A DNA stretch of 41,490 bases from MWEH01 sp964392385 (lineage in GTDB: Bacteria > Bacillota > Clostridia > Christensenellales > DTU072). Made by a program: the position numbers and the translations under genes. The DNA is taken from assembly GCA_964392385.1 (NCBI GenBank), contig CAYMPR010000010.1, forward strand, positions 1 through 41,490. The letters are read 5' to 3'. Below are positions 33,501 to 41,473 of the stretch, piece after piece. Below the pieces are notes generated by a model. That model was given only the letters and a program-made list of their open reading frames with translations. It was not told the DNA's origin and ran no database searches. Numbering within the stretch: position 1 is the stretch's first letter; each line of letters opens with the position of its first letter.

Positions 33501-35246
33501 AGAGTTTATTGAGACATCATCAAAGAAACATGCACCAGGATATAATGTATCAGAATCCCATTTCCCTTCTCCATACCAAAATTCTAAATTTAGTTGCCTT
33601 TCAGAAAGTTCATTACCCTTGATATTTAGTGTTAATTGTTGCCAACTACCGAACCCTGTAGATTGAACTTCAAGGGATGAATTTTGCTCAACAGATGCTC
33701 CTGTTACTCTAAAGGTTGCTTTAACATCTCTATCACCACCATAAAACTCCAGGTATTTGTCGTATTGCGCTTTCTTTTCATCATAAGCAGCAACTTTTAC
33801 AGGATCAGATAAATCATCGCCAGTCAATACAGCGGGGGCTGTCATCTCTGGAATCCAAATATAAACCCAAACTGAAATCTTGTAATAAGTGTTTTTCTCG
33901 ATTTCTAGTTTACTTTTGGATTTATAACCAGCACCACTAATTGAGTAGTTCGGATGATATATCATTAATGCATTTGTGTCGAAACTACTATCTGCAGCCC
34001 TGTTTGTTCCATTACTTCCTGCTAAATTAAACTGCCACTCATCTCCAACTTTTTTATAAAAATCTAGGTAATCTGGGGCTTTAAAACCACCGGATGAAGT
34101 ATATATTTTTGCATATTCGTTAGTGGGTGTGTCATTTACAAAAGAATATAGCTTTGACATATCAAAGACACCAATAGGAAAGGTATCTGTTTTTGTGGTG
34201 GTATACACAGGGAAACTATCTCTATCGGCAGAGGTAAGATCATTTCCACCAACAATGAAATTGTAATTTGGAGTTGTGCCTTTCTTAGCAGAATAATAGT
34301 AACCTGTACTTCCCGCATATTTGCTTGTTGCATCGTAGGAAGTGTATTGTGTCATTGCTTGATCAGGAAAAGATAGATCAAGTCTAGTCGTTGCATTTCT
34401 ATCACCATCATAAACTGTTTGTTGAATTTCGACATTTGTTGCGATAGCATCATAGTCAACATCATCAATTTTACTCAAAACGACATTATCATATAAAACA
34501 ACGCCAGCAGCTAAATATGGATTTACTACTTCACCAATCTTTTCTGGACCATGTCCAAGCCAAAGTTGAATTTTAAATTTTCTATCTTCATATCCATTAC
34601 CCTTTATGTAAAAAGAATATGTATCCCAGGTTTTTTGCGTATCGATTGATAAATATTCAGCAAACACCCCATCAGTTAAACAAATAGCTGCACCTGATTT
34701 AACATCATTCTCGCCTTTTTGTAAATCTGTATAAATCTCTATGTTAAGTTTGTAATACTGATCTTTTTCGATTGTAATATCGGGAGATGAAAAGTAAACA
34801 GAGCCCTTTTCTAGAGTTGAGGGTATTCCCAAAACTAATGCATTAGTATCTGCCCAATCAGTATCCTCTTCATTTCTTGCAGTAGAAGGTCCAAGTCCTG
34901 GATAATCATTAAAATCACTTATTAGTTTTGTTTTATTTTCGGCAAATTTGTTGATTTCAAGGTCTATAATACCCATAACGATACCGCTAGTATCTGTTGT
35001 CTTGGATCCACTTACAGAAGTCCAGCCAGGAACTGATGTTTTCAAATATCTTTGAGCGGAATTACCAGTTCCAAGGGATGCAAATTTACCATTAGAAACC
35101 AATAATCCATCTGAAGTGACTATTTCGTCTGGTTCTTCGTCATCAGTATCATCAGGAATATCTGGAGGCTGGCAAGCAGCCATAAAGACAAGACAGAAAA
35201 TAACAAGAGTTGCAAGTAAAACAAATAAGTATTTTTTATTCTTCAT
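30522..35246 (-). CDS. Large double-anchored lipoprotein with repeated CBM-like modules and one FN3 domain
   Basis: 1574 aa from the ATG at 35246 (GGTGG 5 nt upstream; an earlier ATG adds 7 residues). Signal peptide with lipobox MAAC (Cys25) and an acidic spacer. Then come five jelly-roll-like modules at about 140-257, 430-580, 715-820, 1050-1185 and 1340-1450. Each opens with YYxLxxxI/VWVxT-type strands and ends with FFDDVSI-type strands, as in CBM4/9-like carbohydrate-binding domains. A fibronectin-III-like domain sits at about 900-985. A Glu/Pro stretch precedes a C-terminal membrane helix (about 1497-1522) and a basic cytoplasmic tail. No catalytic domain is recognised. It probably binds polysaccharide; the ligand is unknown. 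Confidence 0.83.
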   Translation of the reverse strand: MKNKKYLFVLLATLVIFCLVFMAACQPPDIPDDTDDEEPDEIVTSDGLLVSNGKFASLGTGNSAQRYLKTSVPGWTSVSGSKTTDTSGIVMGIIDLEINKFAENKTKLISDFNDYPGLGPSTARNEEDTDWADTNALVLGIPSTLEKGSVYFSSPDITIEKDQYYKLNIEIYTDLQKGENDVKSGAAICLTDGVFAEYLSIDTQKTWDTYSFYIKGNGYEDRKFKIQLWLGHGPEKIGEVVNPYLAAGVVLYDNVVLSKIDDVDYDAIATNVEIQQTVYDGDRNATTRLDLSFPDQAMTQYTSYDATSKYAGSTGYYYSAKKGTTPNYNFIVGGNDLTSADRDSFPVYTTTKTDTFPIGVFDMSKLYSFVNDTPTNEYAKIYTSSGGFKAPDYLDFYKKVGDEWQFNLAGSNGTNRAADSSFDTNALMIYHPNYSISGAGYKSKSKLEIEKNTYYKISVWVYIWIPEMTAPAVLTGDDLSDPVKVAAYDEKKAQYDKYLEFYGGDRDVKATFRVTGASVEQNSSLEVQSTGFGSWQQLTLNIKGNELSERQLNLEFWYGEGKWDSDTLYPGACFFDDVSINSYTDDTIVAAGEDPTDYYQLSILQQGDFKYFGLIDNGTVSTSAFTSLENIPNTLWEHEAVDQRTTLSSYSSGILGGLNSFITSNEPSTVEGLGGLMGGPKTITINYNSVARPLDVFMINHVQPTASKATFKIEDADIDVEANLDSLLKVNPNSFYRLSMWVKTQGILKGKGPAVAVYAGESTSAIAQFTGINTDEWIELVLYVQGKAVDSERLNIGVTFGSGDIYTPDSHLQGSFFMTAMTWQKITYEEHKNADTTQTNVKKQTLSESSGGATSSITNGFFTNIETSNYDDAELFDASGNLTGVATPSNWNKTEAKATLAKPVIKLNDAHTKITWNPIDKATYYYVFMNKYPIDGSTETEDNVLVSRIAAGTNEYTLQSNGTYYLRAVGGVLLQTNMFSPASSVVTATKLTGSITPVKYTGEGKDLFDTKMGIINYLYYEGFDASDRASLYGDPSQGFYKSTSSNNLLIISSELDTYTGYTMSSSHTVYKNKYYVVSIWVKTIDGAKASITLKNPSSALTLKEYADNNAEVNGEFIGFVNVDTAGQWIQYRMIINSTMADGRVQLELFLGNQYAIDISSGETEDDITYSQGLSRGTVFFDDINIKELTTTEEFNLNAYGVEDPTLVDETEWLVENKTSEPYTLYENSSSTGSLYKNSYIFKIIDFAIDSFDNYTDATDDFTGHAPGAYNHKDASTAAPYLTPTEGVIPPMLYGVYSEKQLTEAVYGYLEETGFALADIQTFLTSGTNGNGRYFLMLANINDNGQYYEQKSGFEAEAGSYYEIKFWAKLLAPEGKNAEFRFIYGNETTKWSTINISGTSLKEYKFYVYNEDTETPISSNKISFHIGTNDGLVGSTDTKNFFKGILVVDDVSITKLPANEDTITAYAALDPKDKYMFAAKVEEETPTEEPEEEEDKKPEVDPQIWLLIASIVIGAMLLVTIVVLIVRRITKKMAKNKKVVIQSKVPASGIVPKKKDEINKGRKELLDSDIDKFTD

Positions 35247-35310
35247 TATTACCACCATATATAGCAAATTTATTGTAATCTTTTAATGTCACAAGGCTAA
35301 AAACATAATG

Positions 35311-35339
35311 ATATTACCACAATCTATACTTAAAAACAA
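35311..35339 (-). promoter_or_regulatory. Promoter of the large lipoprotein gene
   Basis: On the minus strand, TTGTTT (35334-35339), a 17-bp spacer and TAATAT (35311-35316) with extended TGG. The leader is about 58 nt. Between here and the folate-transporter promoter (35533) the sequence is AT-rich and I see no gene. Confidence 0.45.
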
Positions 35340-35532
35340 CAAAATGCTTTATTCTTTATTATAATAATAAGCGCGAATAGCTTGATAAAAAATACTCCTA
35401 AATCAATTTCATTTTCATCTAATCCTATATTTTCCTATGATTTATGCTTTCCATAGATATTTTTAGGCATTACTTATTTACAATCAAACGAAATACTTCA
35501 TATATCAATTAGTGGTTTTCCATAAAAATCAT

Positions 35533-35562
35533 TTGTTATTGTTACTTATCGGGTGATATAAT
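35533..35562 (+). promoter_or_regulatory. Promoter of the THF riboswitch/folate transporter
   Basis: TTGTTA (35533-35538), an 18-bp spacer and perfect TATAAT (35557-35562) with extended TGA. The predicted start is near 35569, at the first bases of the riboswitch. Confidence 0.65.
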
Positions 35563-35564
35563 CT

Positions 35565-35703
35565 TTTTGCAGAGTAGATGTGTTGCGTAAAGTGTCGTGA
35601 AATGGGATGTCGTTCACGAACGAAAGGCGAAAGCCTGCGATAACATGTCGCGTCCGTTGCAAGATGTAAATCTTAATCGGCTGTCCTCTCTGCAAAGGGG
35701 GAC
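35565..35703 (+). promoter_or_regulatory. Tetrahydrofolate (THF) riboswitch with terminator platform
   Basis: The core matches the known THF aptamer: AGAGTAGATG, GCGTAAAGTGT, AATGGGATGTCGT, CACGAACGAA, and the GCG...CAT...TCCG return strand, all in family order. Aptamer stem P1 pairs GCAG (35569-35572) with TTGC (35657-35660). The same 5' strand can instead pair perfectly as GCAGAG with CTCTGC (35688-35693), which would block the terminator. Ligand binding should therefore favour termination and switch the folate transporter off. Confidence 0.92.
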
Positions 35704-35709
35704 TTTTTT
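35683..35709 (+). terminator. Riboswitch-controlled terminator overlapping the Shine-Dalgarno site
   Basis: GTCCTCT (35683-35689) pairs with GGGGGAC (35697-35703), followed by six Ts ending just before the ATG at 35710. The GGGGG strand is also the ribosome binding site, so the hairpin could block both transcription and translation. Confidence 0.8.
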
Positions 35710-36321
35710 ATGAAAATTTCTAAATCCAAATCATTGTCCACAAAAGTGATTGCTTACACAGCAGTCTTTACCGCACTTAGTGTGGCGTTAAACGTTATTA
35801 CTATACCTATATCTATTTTAGGTACTGCTATTTCGTTTACATACATTCCTTGTGTTTTAGCTGGTATATTTTTAGGCCCAGTCCCAGGTCTATTAGTAGG
35901 ACTTTTAGGCGATGGATTAGGAGTTTTAATAGCTCCTAAAGGCCCCTGGATTCCCTTAATAACCATCGGGTCGGGAATGCTTGGGTTAATACCAGGTTTA
36001 GTTTTTAAATTGAAAAAAATTAATCCCTATATATTGATTGCTATCAGTTTTGCTCTAATATACCTAGTAACAACGGTAACATTAAACACTCTAGGAATAT
36101 ACATCGCTTATATTGCGGGCAGAAAAACATTCTGGGTTTTCCTTGCAGGCAGATTACCAATGCAGTCACTTGTTTTTGGTATCAATGTTGCTTTAACCTA
36201 TGGTTTATACACCATTTTAAAAATTTCAGTCTTTAAAGTTAAAAAGAAAGCGGAATCCACTATCGCTTCTCCCACAACAAATGAAGCAATAGAAATAAGC
36301 AAATCCGAAAATAACGAATAA
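35710..36321 (+). CDS. folT: ECF transporter substrate-binding component, folate type (FolT-like)
   Basis: 203 aa, about six transmembrane helices. The first helix has the AxxxA motif (A18, A22, A26) that docks onto the shared EcfT subunit. Family features LGxxxSFTYIPCVLAGIFLGPVPG and GDGLG follow. The THF riboswitch directly upstream makes folate or a reduced folate the most likely substrate. No EcfA or EcfT genes are adjacent, as expected for group II ECF systems that share one energy module. The C-terminal 25 residues are charged and probably cytoplasmic. Confidence 0.9.
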   Translation: MKISKSKSLSTKVIAYTAVFTALSVALNVITIPISILGTAISFTYIPCVLAGIFLGPVPGLLVGLLGDGLGVLIAPKGPWIPLITIGSGMLGLIPGLVFKLKKINPYILIAISFALIYLVTTVTLNTLGIYIAYIAGRKTFWVFLAGRLPMQSLVFGINVALTYGLYTILKISVFKVKKKAESTIASPTTNEAIEISKSENNE

Positions 36322-36377
36322 GGTTTTGTTAATACTCTTATTTACGATAGGACTTTTAATGTAATAGAGCCATAGTT

Positions 36378-39191
36378 TTAAAGCACAGTTTTTAAAAATT
36401 GCCCTGTAAAACTTGAAGGGTTATTAGCTATTTGTTCAGGCGTTCCTTTTGCAACAATAAATCCACCTTCATTTCCACCTTCAGGGCCAAGATCTATAAT
36501 GTAGTCTGCAGACTTAATAACATCTAAATTGTGCTCAATAACTATAACTGTATTTCCACCTTCCACAAGTCTTTGTAGCATTATAAGTAATTTTTCCACA
36601 TCAGCGGAATGTAGCCCTGTGGTTGGTTCATCAAGAATATACAAAGTGCTACCAGTAGATTTTTTTGAAAGTTCAGTTGCAAGTTTAATTCTTTGCGCTT
36701 CGCCACCCGACAAAGTAGTAGATGGTTGACCTAGTTTGATATACCCCAGACCAACATCATTTAGACATTTAATCTTTCGAAATATTTGAGGAACATTCTC
36801 AAAAAACGTTGTTGCAGATTCAACTGTCATATCAAGGACATCAAATATTGATTTCCCTTTGTATTTTACCTGTAAAGTCTCTCGATTATATCTTCTGCCC
36901 TCACATACTTCACAGGGAACGTAAACATCAGGCAAAAAATGCATCTCTATTTTTATAATGCCATCACCTTCGCAGTTTTCACATCTTCCCCCTTTTACAT
37001 TAAAACTAAACCTTCCTGAACTATATCCTCTTCCTTTTGCATCTGGGGTCATCGAATATAAATTTCTTATAGGGGTAAACACATCAGTATATGTAGCAGG
37101 ATTAGAACGTGGTGTTCGGCCAATTGGACTTTGATCAATATTTATAACTTTGTCGAAAAACTCCAAGCCTACAATTTTATCGCATATTCCCTCATTTAAA
37201 TCAGCTTTATTCAATATGTTCGCAGCATGAGGGTACAATATTTCAGAAATCAAAGAAGATTTACCGCTTCCAGAAACACCTGTTATTACATTAAATAGTC
37301 CCACGGGGATGTCAACATCAATGTTTTTTAAATTATTTTGTTTTGCACCGATTATTGATAGTGTTCTCTTATCATTTAATCTCCTCACCGGTGGAGTCAA
37401 TATTTTCCTTCTACCAGATAAATAGTCGCCGGTAATAGATTCTGGGCAGTTAATTATATCAGATACAGTACCCTGGGCTACCAAATATCCACCTTTCTCG
37501 CCTGCTAGTGGTCCTATATCAATAATATGGTCTGCTTTTCTCATTGTCTCTTCATCGTGTTCAACGACAATTAACGTGTTCCCTAAATTTCTCAAATTAA
37601 CCAAGGCCTCAAGTAGTTTATTGTTATCTCTTTGATGCAACCCTATACTTGGTTCATCTAGAATATATATAACTCCCATTAATCCACTTCCAATCTGAGT
37701 TGCAAGCCTTATTCTTTGGCTCTCACCACCACTTAGTGTTCCACTAGATCTTGCTAAATCAAGATATCCTAGCCCCACTTTTACTAAAAACTCTAATCTC
37801 GCTTTAATTTCTTTTAAAATAGATTCGGCTATTATTATATCTTTTGGGGAAAGATTAATACTGTCTATCAATTTGATTAGTAGGACTATAGGCATTTCAC
37901 AAATTTCAGCTATGTTTTTCCCGCCAATGGTTACATACAAAACCTCTTTTTTAAGTCTTCTCCCGCCACACTCTTTGCAGGGCATAGAGTCCATATATTT
38001 TTCGATATCTTGTTTAACACCATCTGATTTTGTCATTTTATATCTTTTTTGGAGCATCGGGATTAGTCCAATATATACTCCATTTTCTTCATATTCTTTC
38101 TCAGTACTTTCAGTAGTAACATTATCATTTGTCTTTTCTCCAAAGAGTATTAACTCACGTATTGAATTTGGGAGATTTCTCCACTCAGTTTCCAGAGAAA
38201 AGCCATATTTGGCACTTAGTGATTTAACTATTTTATTTACCATATATGGATATTCAAAGATACTCCATCCACTAACTTTTATGGCATTGTTCTTAAGAGA
38301 CAGACTAGGGTTTGGAACAATTTTATGTGGATTAATTAACATCTTTACTCCCAAACCTAGACACTCAGGACAAGCTCCATAAGGACTATTAAAAGAAAAC
38401 ATTCTAGGTGTTAGTTCGGGCAAAGATATATCGCAATCGCTACAAGCATATTTAGTAGAAAACAGCATCTCCTCTCCGCCTATATCGACTTCCACAATAC
38501 CATTTGATAGTTTTAACGCTGTCTCAACACTATCAGTTAATCTTCGCTCCATACTCTCTTTCACAAGCAATCTGTCTATCACGATACTAATACTATGTTT
38601 ATTGTTTTTTTCTAAATCAATTTCATCATCTATACTCTTTATTTCACCATCTATTTTAACCCTTGAATACCCATCTTTTTTTATAGATTCAAGTACTTTT
38701 TTATGTTCTCCTTTTCTGCCTCTAACTAAAGGACTCAGAATAATTATTCTGCTGCCTATACTTGCTGACATGATTTTTTCTGTTATTTGGTCAATACTAA
38801 CTGCTTTTATCTCTTTCCCACAAACAGGACAATGAGGAACACCAATATTTGCATATAACAATCTAAGATAATCATATATTTCAGTCACTGTGCCAACTGT
38901 AGAGCGTGGATTATTAGATGTAGTTTTTTGGTCTATTGCAATAGCTGGAGATAAACCCTCGATATACTCAACATTTGGTTTTTGCATCTGACCTAAAAAT
39001 TGTCTTGCATAGCTTGATAGGCTTTCCATATATTTTCTTTGACCTTCGGCAAAAATCGTATCGAAAGCAAGTGAAGATTTACCACTGCCACTTAACCCCG
39101 TAAGGACAACTAGTTTATTCCTTGGGATCTCTACATCAATGTTTTTTAAATTATTTTCTTTTGCACCTTTTATAAATATGCTGTCGCGCAT
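36378..39191 (-). CDS. uvrA: Excinuclease ABC subunit A
   Basis: 937 aa, full length. Two ABC modules: Walker A GLSGSGKSS (32-40) and a second GVSGSGKSS near 640; two LSGGE-type signatures (TLSGGESQRI and TLSGGEAQRI); zinc-binding cysteine pairs (CPVC, CSDC...CPEC, CENC...CEVC). With UvrB and UvrC it finds bulky DNA damage for nucleotide-excision repair. AGGAG lies before the ATG. It follows uvrB by 56 bp, an SOS-type operon order. No clear SOS box was recognised. Confidence 0.98.
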   Translation of the reverse strand: MRDSIFIKGAKENNLKNIDVEIPRNKLVVLTGLSGSGKSSLAFDTIFAEGQRKYMESLSSYARQFLGQMQKPNVEYIEGLSPAIAIDQKTTSNNPRSTVGTVTEIYDYLRLLYANIGVPHCPVCGKEIKAVSIDQITEKIMSASIGSRIIILSPLVRGRKGEHKKVLESIKKDGYSRVKIDGEIKSIDDEIDLEKNNKHSISIVIDRLLVKESMERRLTDSVETALKLSNGIVEVDIGGEEMLFSTKYACSDCDISLPELTPRMFSFNSPYGACPECLGLGVKMLINPHKIVPNPSLSLKNNAIKVSGWSIFEYPYMVNKIVKSLSAKYGFSLETEWRNLPNSIRELILFGEKTNDNVTTESTEKEYEENGVYIGLIPMLQKRYKMTKSDGVKQDIEKYMDSMPCKECGGRRLKKEVLYVTIGGKNIAEICEMPIVLLIKLIDSINLSPKDIIIAESILKEIKARLEFLVKVGLGYLDLARSSGTLSGGESQRIRLATQIGSGLMGVIYILDEPSIGLHQRDNNKLLEALVNLRNLGNTLIVVEHDEETMRKADHIIDIGPLAGEKGGYLVAQGTVSDIINCPESITGDYLSGRRKILTPPVRRLNDKRTLSIIGAKQNNLKNIDVDIPVGLFNVITGVSGSGKSSLISEILYPHAANILNKADLNEGICDKIVGLEFFDKVINIDQSPIGRTPRSNPATYTDVFTPIRNLYSMTPDAKGRGYSSGRFSFNVKGGRCENCEGDGIIKIEMHFLPDVYVPCEVCEGRRYNRETLQVKYKGKSIFDVLDMTVESATTFFENVPQIFRKIKCLNDVGLGYIKLGQPSTTLSGGEAQRIKLATELSKKSTGSTLYILDEPTTGLHSADVEKLLIMLQRLVEGGNTVIVIEHNLDVIKSADYIIDLGPEGGNEGGFIVAKGTPEQIANNPSSFTGQFLKTVL

Positions 39192-39247
39192 TTCTTCTCC
39201 TATTTCTTTACCTGCAAATACTATTATTTATTAAGTAAAATTTTTAA

Positions 39248-41077
39248 TCACTTATTGCGAGTCTTTTTTAATTCAGCTATCCTGTCTCTTAGAATTATGG
39301 CCGTTTCAAAATCATAAGTCGTAGTGGCAACATTCATAAGCCCATAGAGTCTTTCAATCTCAGCATTTATTTCTGATTTAGTCAATGTTTTTACTTCTTT
39401 CTCGGTTTTCTTCGATATAATCAATGAGTTTCTTATTGGCTTAATAATCGTTTTTGGCTCAATTCCATTCATTATGTTGTAATTTATCTGTTTTTCTCTT
39501 CTTCTGTTAGTTTCCTCTATAGCACCTTCCATACTACCCGTAATATTATCCGCGTACATAATAACTCTAGCATCTTTATTTCTCGCTGCCCTTCCGATAG
39601 TTTGGATTAGAGATGGTTTAGACCGTAAAAAGCCTTCTTTATCAGCATCTAATATGGCGACTAGTTGAACTTCAGGCAAATCTAATCCTTCTCTTAGTAA
39701 ATTTATCCCAACGATAACATCAATATCACCTTTTCTAAGTCTAGTAATTATCTCGATCCTGTCTAATGTATCTATATCACTATGCATATATTCTACTTTA
39801 ATTCGATTTTCTTTTAAATAATTAGTAAGGTTTTCCGACATCTTTTTTGTTAAGGTAGTAACAAGTACTCTACCATTTTTCTCGGTAACTTTATTTATTT
39901 CAGAAATCAAATCATCAATTTGCCCGCTGGTTTTTCTAATNNNNNNNNNNNNNNNNNNNNNNNNNNNNNNNNNNNNNNNNNNNNNNNNNNNNNNNNNNNN
40001 NNNNNNNNNNNNNNNNNNNNNNNNNNNNNNNNNNNNNNNNATAGTCATATGACTTTCATCAATAAACATTAAAAAATCATCTGGAAAATAATCTAATAAA
40101 GTAAATGGTGGATCACCGGGCTTTCTCCCATCAAAATATCTGGAATAATTCTCTATTCCTGAACAATAACCAATTTCTCTTATCATCTCAATATTATAAT
40201 TAACTCTTTCTTTAATTCGTTGAGCCTCAATTAATTTTCCTTCATTTACGAAAAACCTTTCTTGAAGAATCATATCCGACTTAATTTTTTCCAAAATAAC
40301 CTCGAGGTTAGAATCTCCTACTACATAATGAGAGGCTGGGAAAATTGCTACATGTGTTAATGAAGCTAGAACTTTTTGCGTAACTGGATCAAATTCAAAG
40401 ATGTTTTCAATTAAATCATCAAAAAACTCTATTCTAATGCAAATATTTGATGCACCTGAAGGAAAGACCTCAATAACATCTCCTCGCACACGAAAAGTAG
40501 AACGCACAAAGTCAATATCACTTCTTTTATATTGATTTAATACTAATTTATCAATTATTTCTTCGCGGATGTAAGTCTCTCCCTGTCTAAGCGAAACTAC
40601 ATTTTTAAAATAAGATATAGGTGCGCCAAGCCCATATATACAAGAAACCGATGCAACAACTATAACATCTCTTCTTTCTCCAAGTGAGGAGGTTGCGCTA
40701 TGTCTTAATTTATCGATTTCATCATTTAATTGGATTTCTTTTTCTATGTAAGTATCACTTCTTGGGATATATGCCTCTGGTTGATAATAATCATAATACG
40801 ACACAAAATATTCAACTCTATTATGCGGAAATAATTCTCTAAACTCGTTACAAAGTTGGGCAGCTAATGTTTTGTTGTGAGCCATAACAAGTGTAGGCCT
40901 TTGTAGATTTTGGATAATGTTTGCCATGGTAAATGTCTTACCACTTCCAGTCACACCAAGTAGAACCTGCAGTTTATTGCCATCGATAATCCCTTTGGTT
41001 AATTTTTCTATAGCCTCAATTTGATCACCACAGGGCAAATAGTCTGCTGACAGTTGGAATTCATGCGATTCATTCAT
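39248..41077 (-). CDS. uvrB: Excinuclease ABC subunit B (interrupted by an assembly gap)
   Basis: The window shows 609 codons including 34 unknown. Walker A GVTGSGKT, the beta-hairpin YYDYYQPEAYIPRSDTYIEKE region, DESH box, helicase motifs (LVTTLTKKMSE, GINLLREGLDLPE, QTIGRAARN) and a C-terminal UVR domain (about 570-605) are all present. UvrB is a damage-verifying helicase-like protein that bridges UvrA and UvrC. Compared with Bacillus UvrB, about 80 residues are missing between the DESH box and GQIDD, while only about 33 codons of Ns are inserted. The shortness is therefore an assembly artefact, not a biological deletion. Confidence 0.96.
   Translation of the reverse strand: MNESHEFQLSADYLPCGDQIEAIEKLTKGIIDGNKLQVLLGVTGSGKTFTMANIIQNLQRPTLVMAHNKTLAAQLCNEFRELFPHNRVEYFVSYYDYYQPEAYIPRSDTYIEKEIQLNDEIDKLRHSATSSLGERRDVIVVASVSCIYGLGAPISYFKNVVSLRQGETYIREEIIDKLVLNQYKRSDIDFVRSTFRVRGDVIEVFPSGASNICIRIEFFDDLIENIFEFDPVTQKVLASLTHVAIFPASHYVVGDSNLEVILEKIKSDMILQERFFVNEGKLIEAQRIKERVNYNIEMIREIGYCSGIENYSRYFDGRKPGDPPFTLLDYFPDDFLMFIDESHMTXXXXXXXXXXXXXXXXXXXXXXXXXXXXXXXXXXIRKTSGQIDDLISEINKVTEKNGRVLVTTLTKKMSENLTNYLKENRIKVEYMHSDIDTLDRIEIITRLRKGDIDVIVGINLLREGLDLPEVQLVAILDADKEGFLRSKPSLIQTIGRAARNKDARVIMYADNITGSMEGAIEETNRRREKQINYNIMNGIEPKTIIKPIRNSLIISKKTEKEVKTLTKSEINAEIERLYGLMNVATTTYDFETAIILRDRIAELKKTRNK
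39941..40040. other. Assembly gap of exactly 100 N
   Basis: A round-number run of 100 unknown bases inside uvrB, the usual placeholder for a scaffold join of unknown size. The reading frame is kept across it. Confidence 0.99.
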
Positions 41078-41107
41078 AAAAATATCTCAAAAAGTGTTTA
41101 TTAAATG

Positions 41108-41473
41108 TTATTTACCTGTGATTGCCCCAATAATAATCCTTACTAAATATGCTAAAGCTGCGCATAAAACTGTTATAGCTAGTCTTATATATAGCTTCTT
41201 TCTGGCAGTAATCTTATCTCTTAAATATGCTTTACCTTTGTCTTTAAGAACTATACAATAAACCATTTCATCTTTTTTATAGGCTCTATCGTATTCAAAA
41301 TATCCTTCTAATTTCAATGCATCAAGAGTCTTTTCTATGTCTTCCTCTCTAAAGTCATACTTATAAGGAATTGTTTTTAATAATTCTGCAGGGGTTAAAA
41401 TAGATTGACCAGCAGAACAAGCAATCTTGTAAATTGAGTCCATTAAAATTCTTTCTTTTTTATTTAATATCAT
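41108..41473 (-). CDS. Small protein with helix-turn-helix-like N-terminus and C-terminal membrane helix
   Basis: 121 aa. Residues about 5-75 are charged and helical with a winged-helix look (LTPAELLKTIPYKYDFREEDIEKTLDALKLEGYFEYDR), then KDKGKAYLRDKI, and a membrane helix at about 96-117. I do not recognise a family. No ribosome binding site is visible before the ATG at 41473, the reading frame upstream has no stop before the window edge, and another ATG lies at 41443, so the true start is uncertain and the gene may begin outside. It lies 30 bp upstream of uvrB on the same strand and may share its transcript. Confidence 0.6.
   Translation of the reverse strand: MILNKKERILMDSIYKIACSAGQSILTPAELLKTIPYKYDFREEDIEKTLDALKLEGYFEYDRAYKKDEMVYCIVLKDKGKAYLRDKITARKKLYIRLAITVLCAALAYLVRIIIGAITGK

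Noticed and set aside
37873..38382. Plus-strand reading frame of about 170 codons inside uvrA
   Set aside because: Antisense shadow of a fully conserved uvrA; no ribosome binding site or family motif.
39941..40040. uvrB as a pseudogene or internally deleted gene
   Set aside because: The interruption is a run of Ns; the frame continues and all motifs on both sides are intact, so this is an assembly gap.
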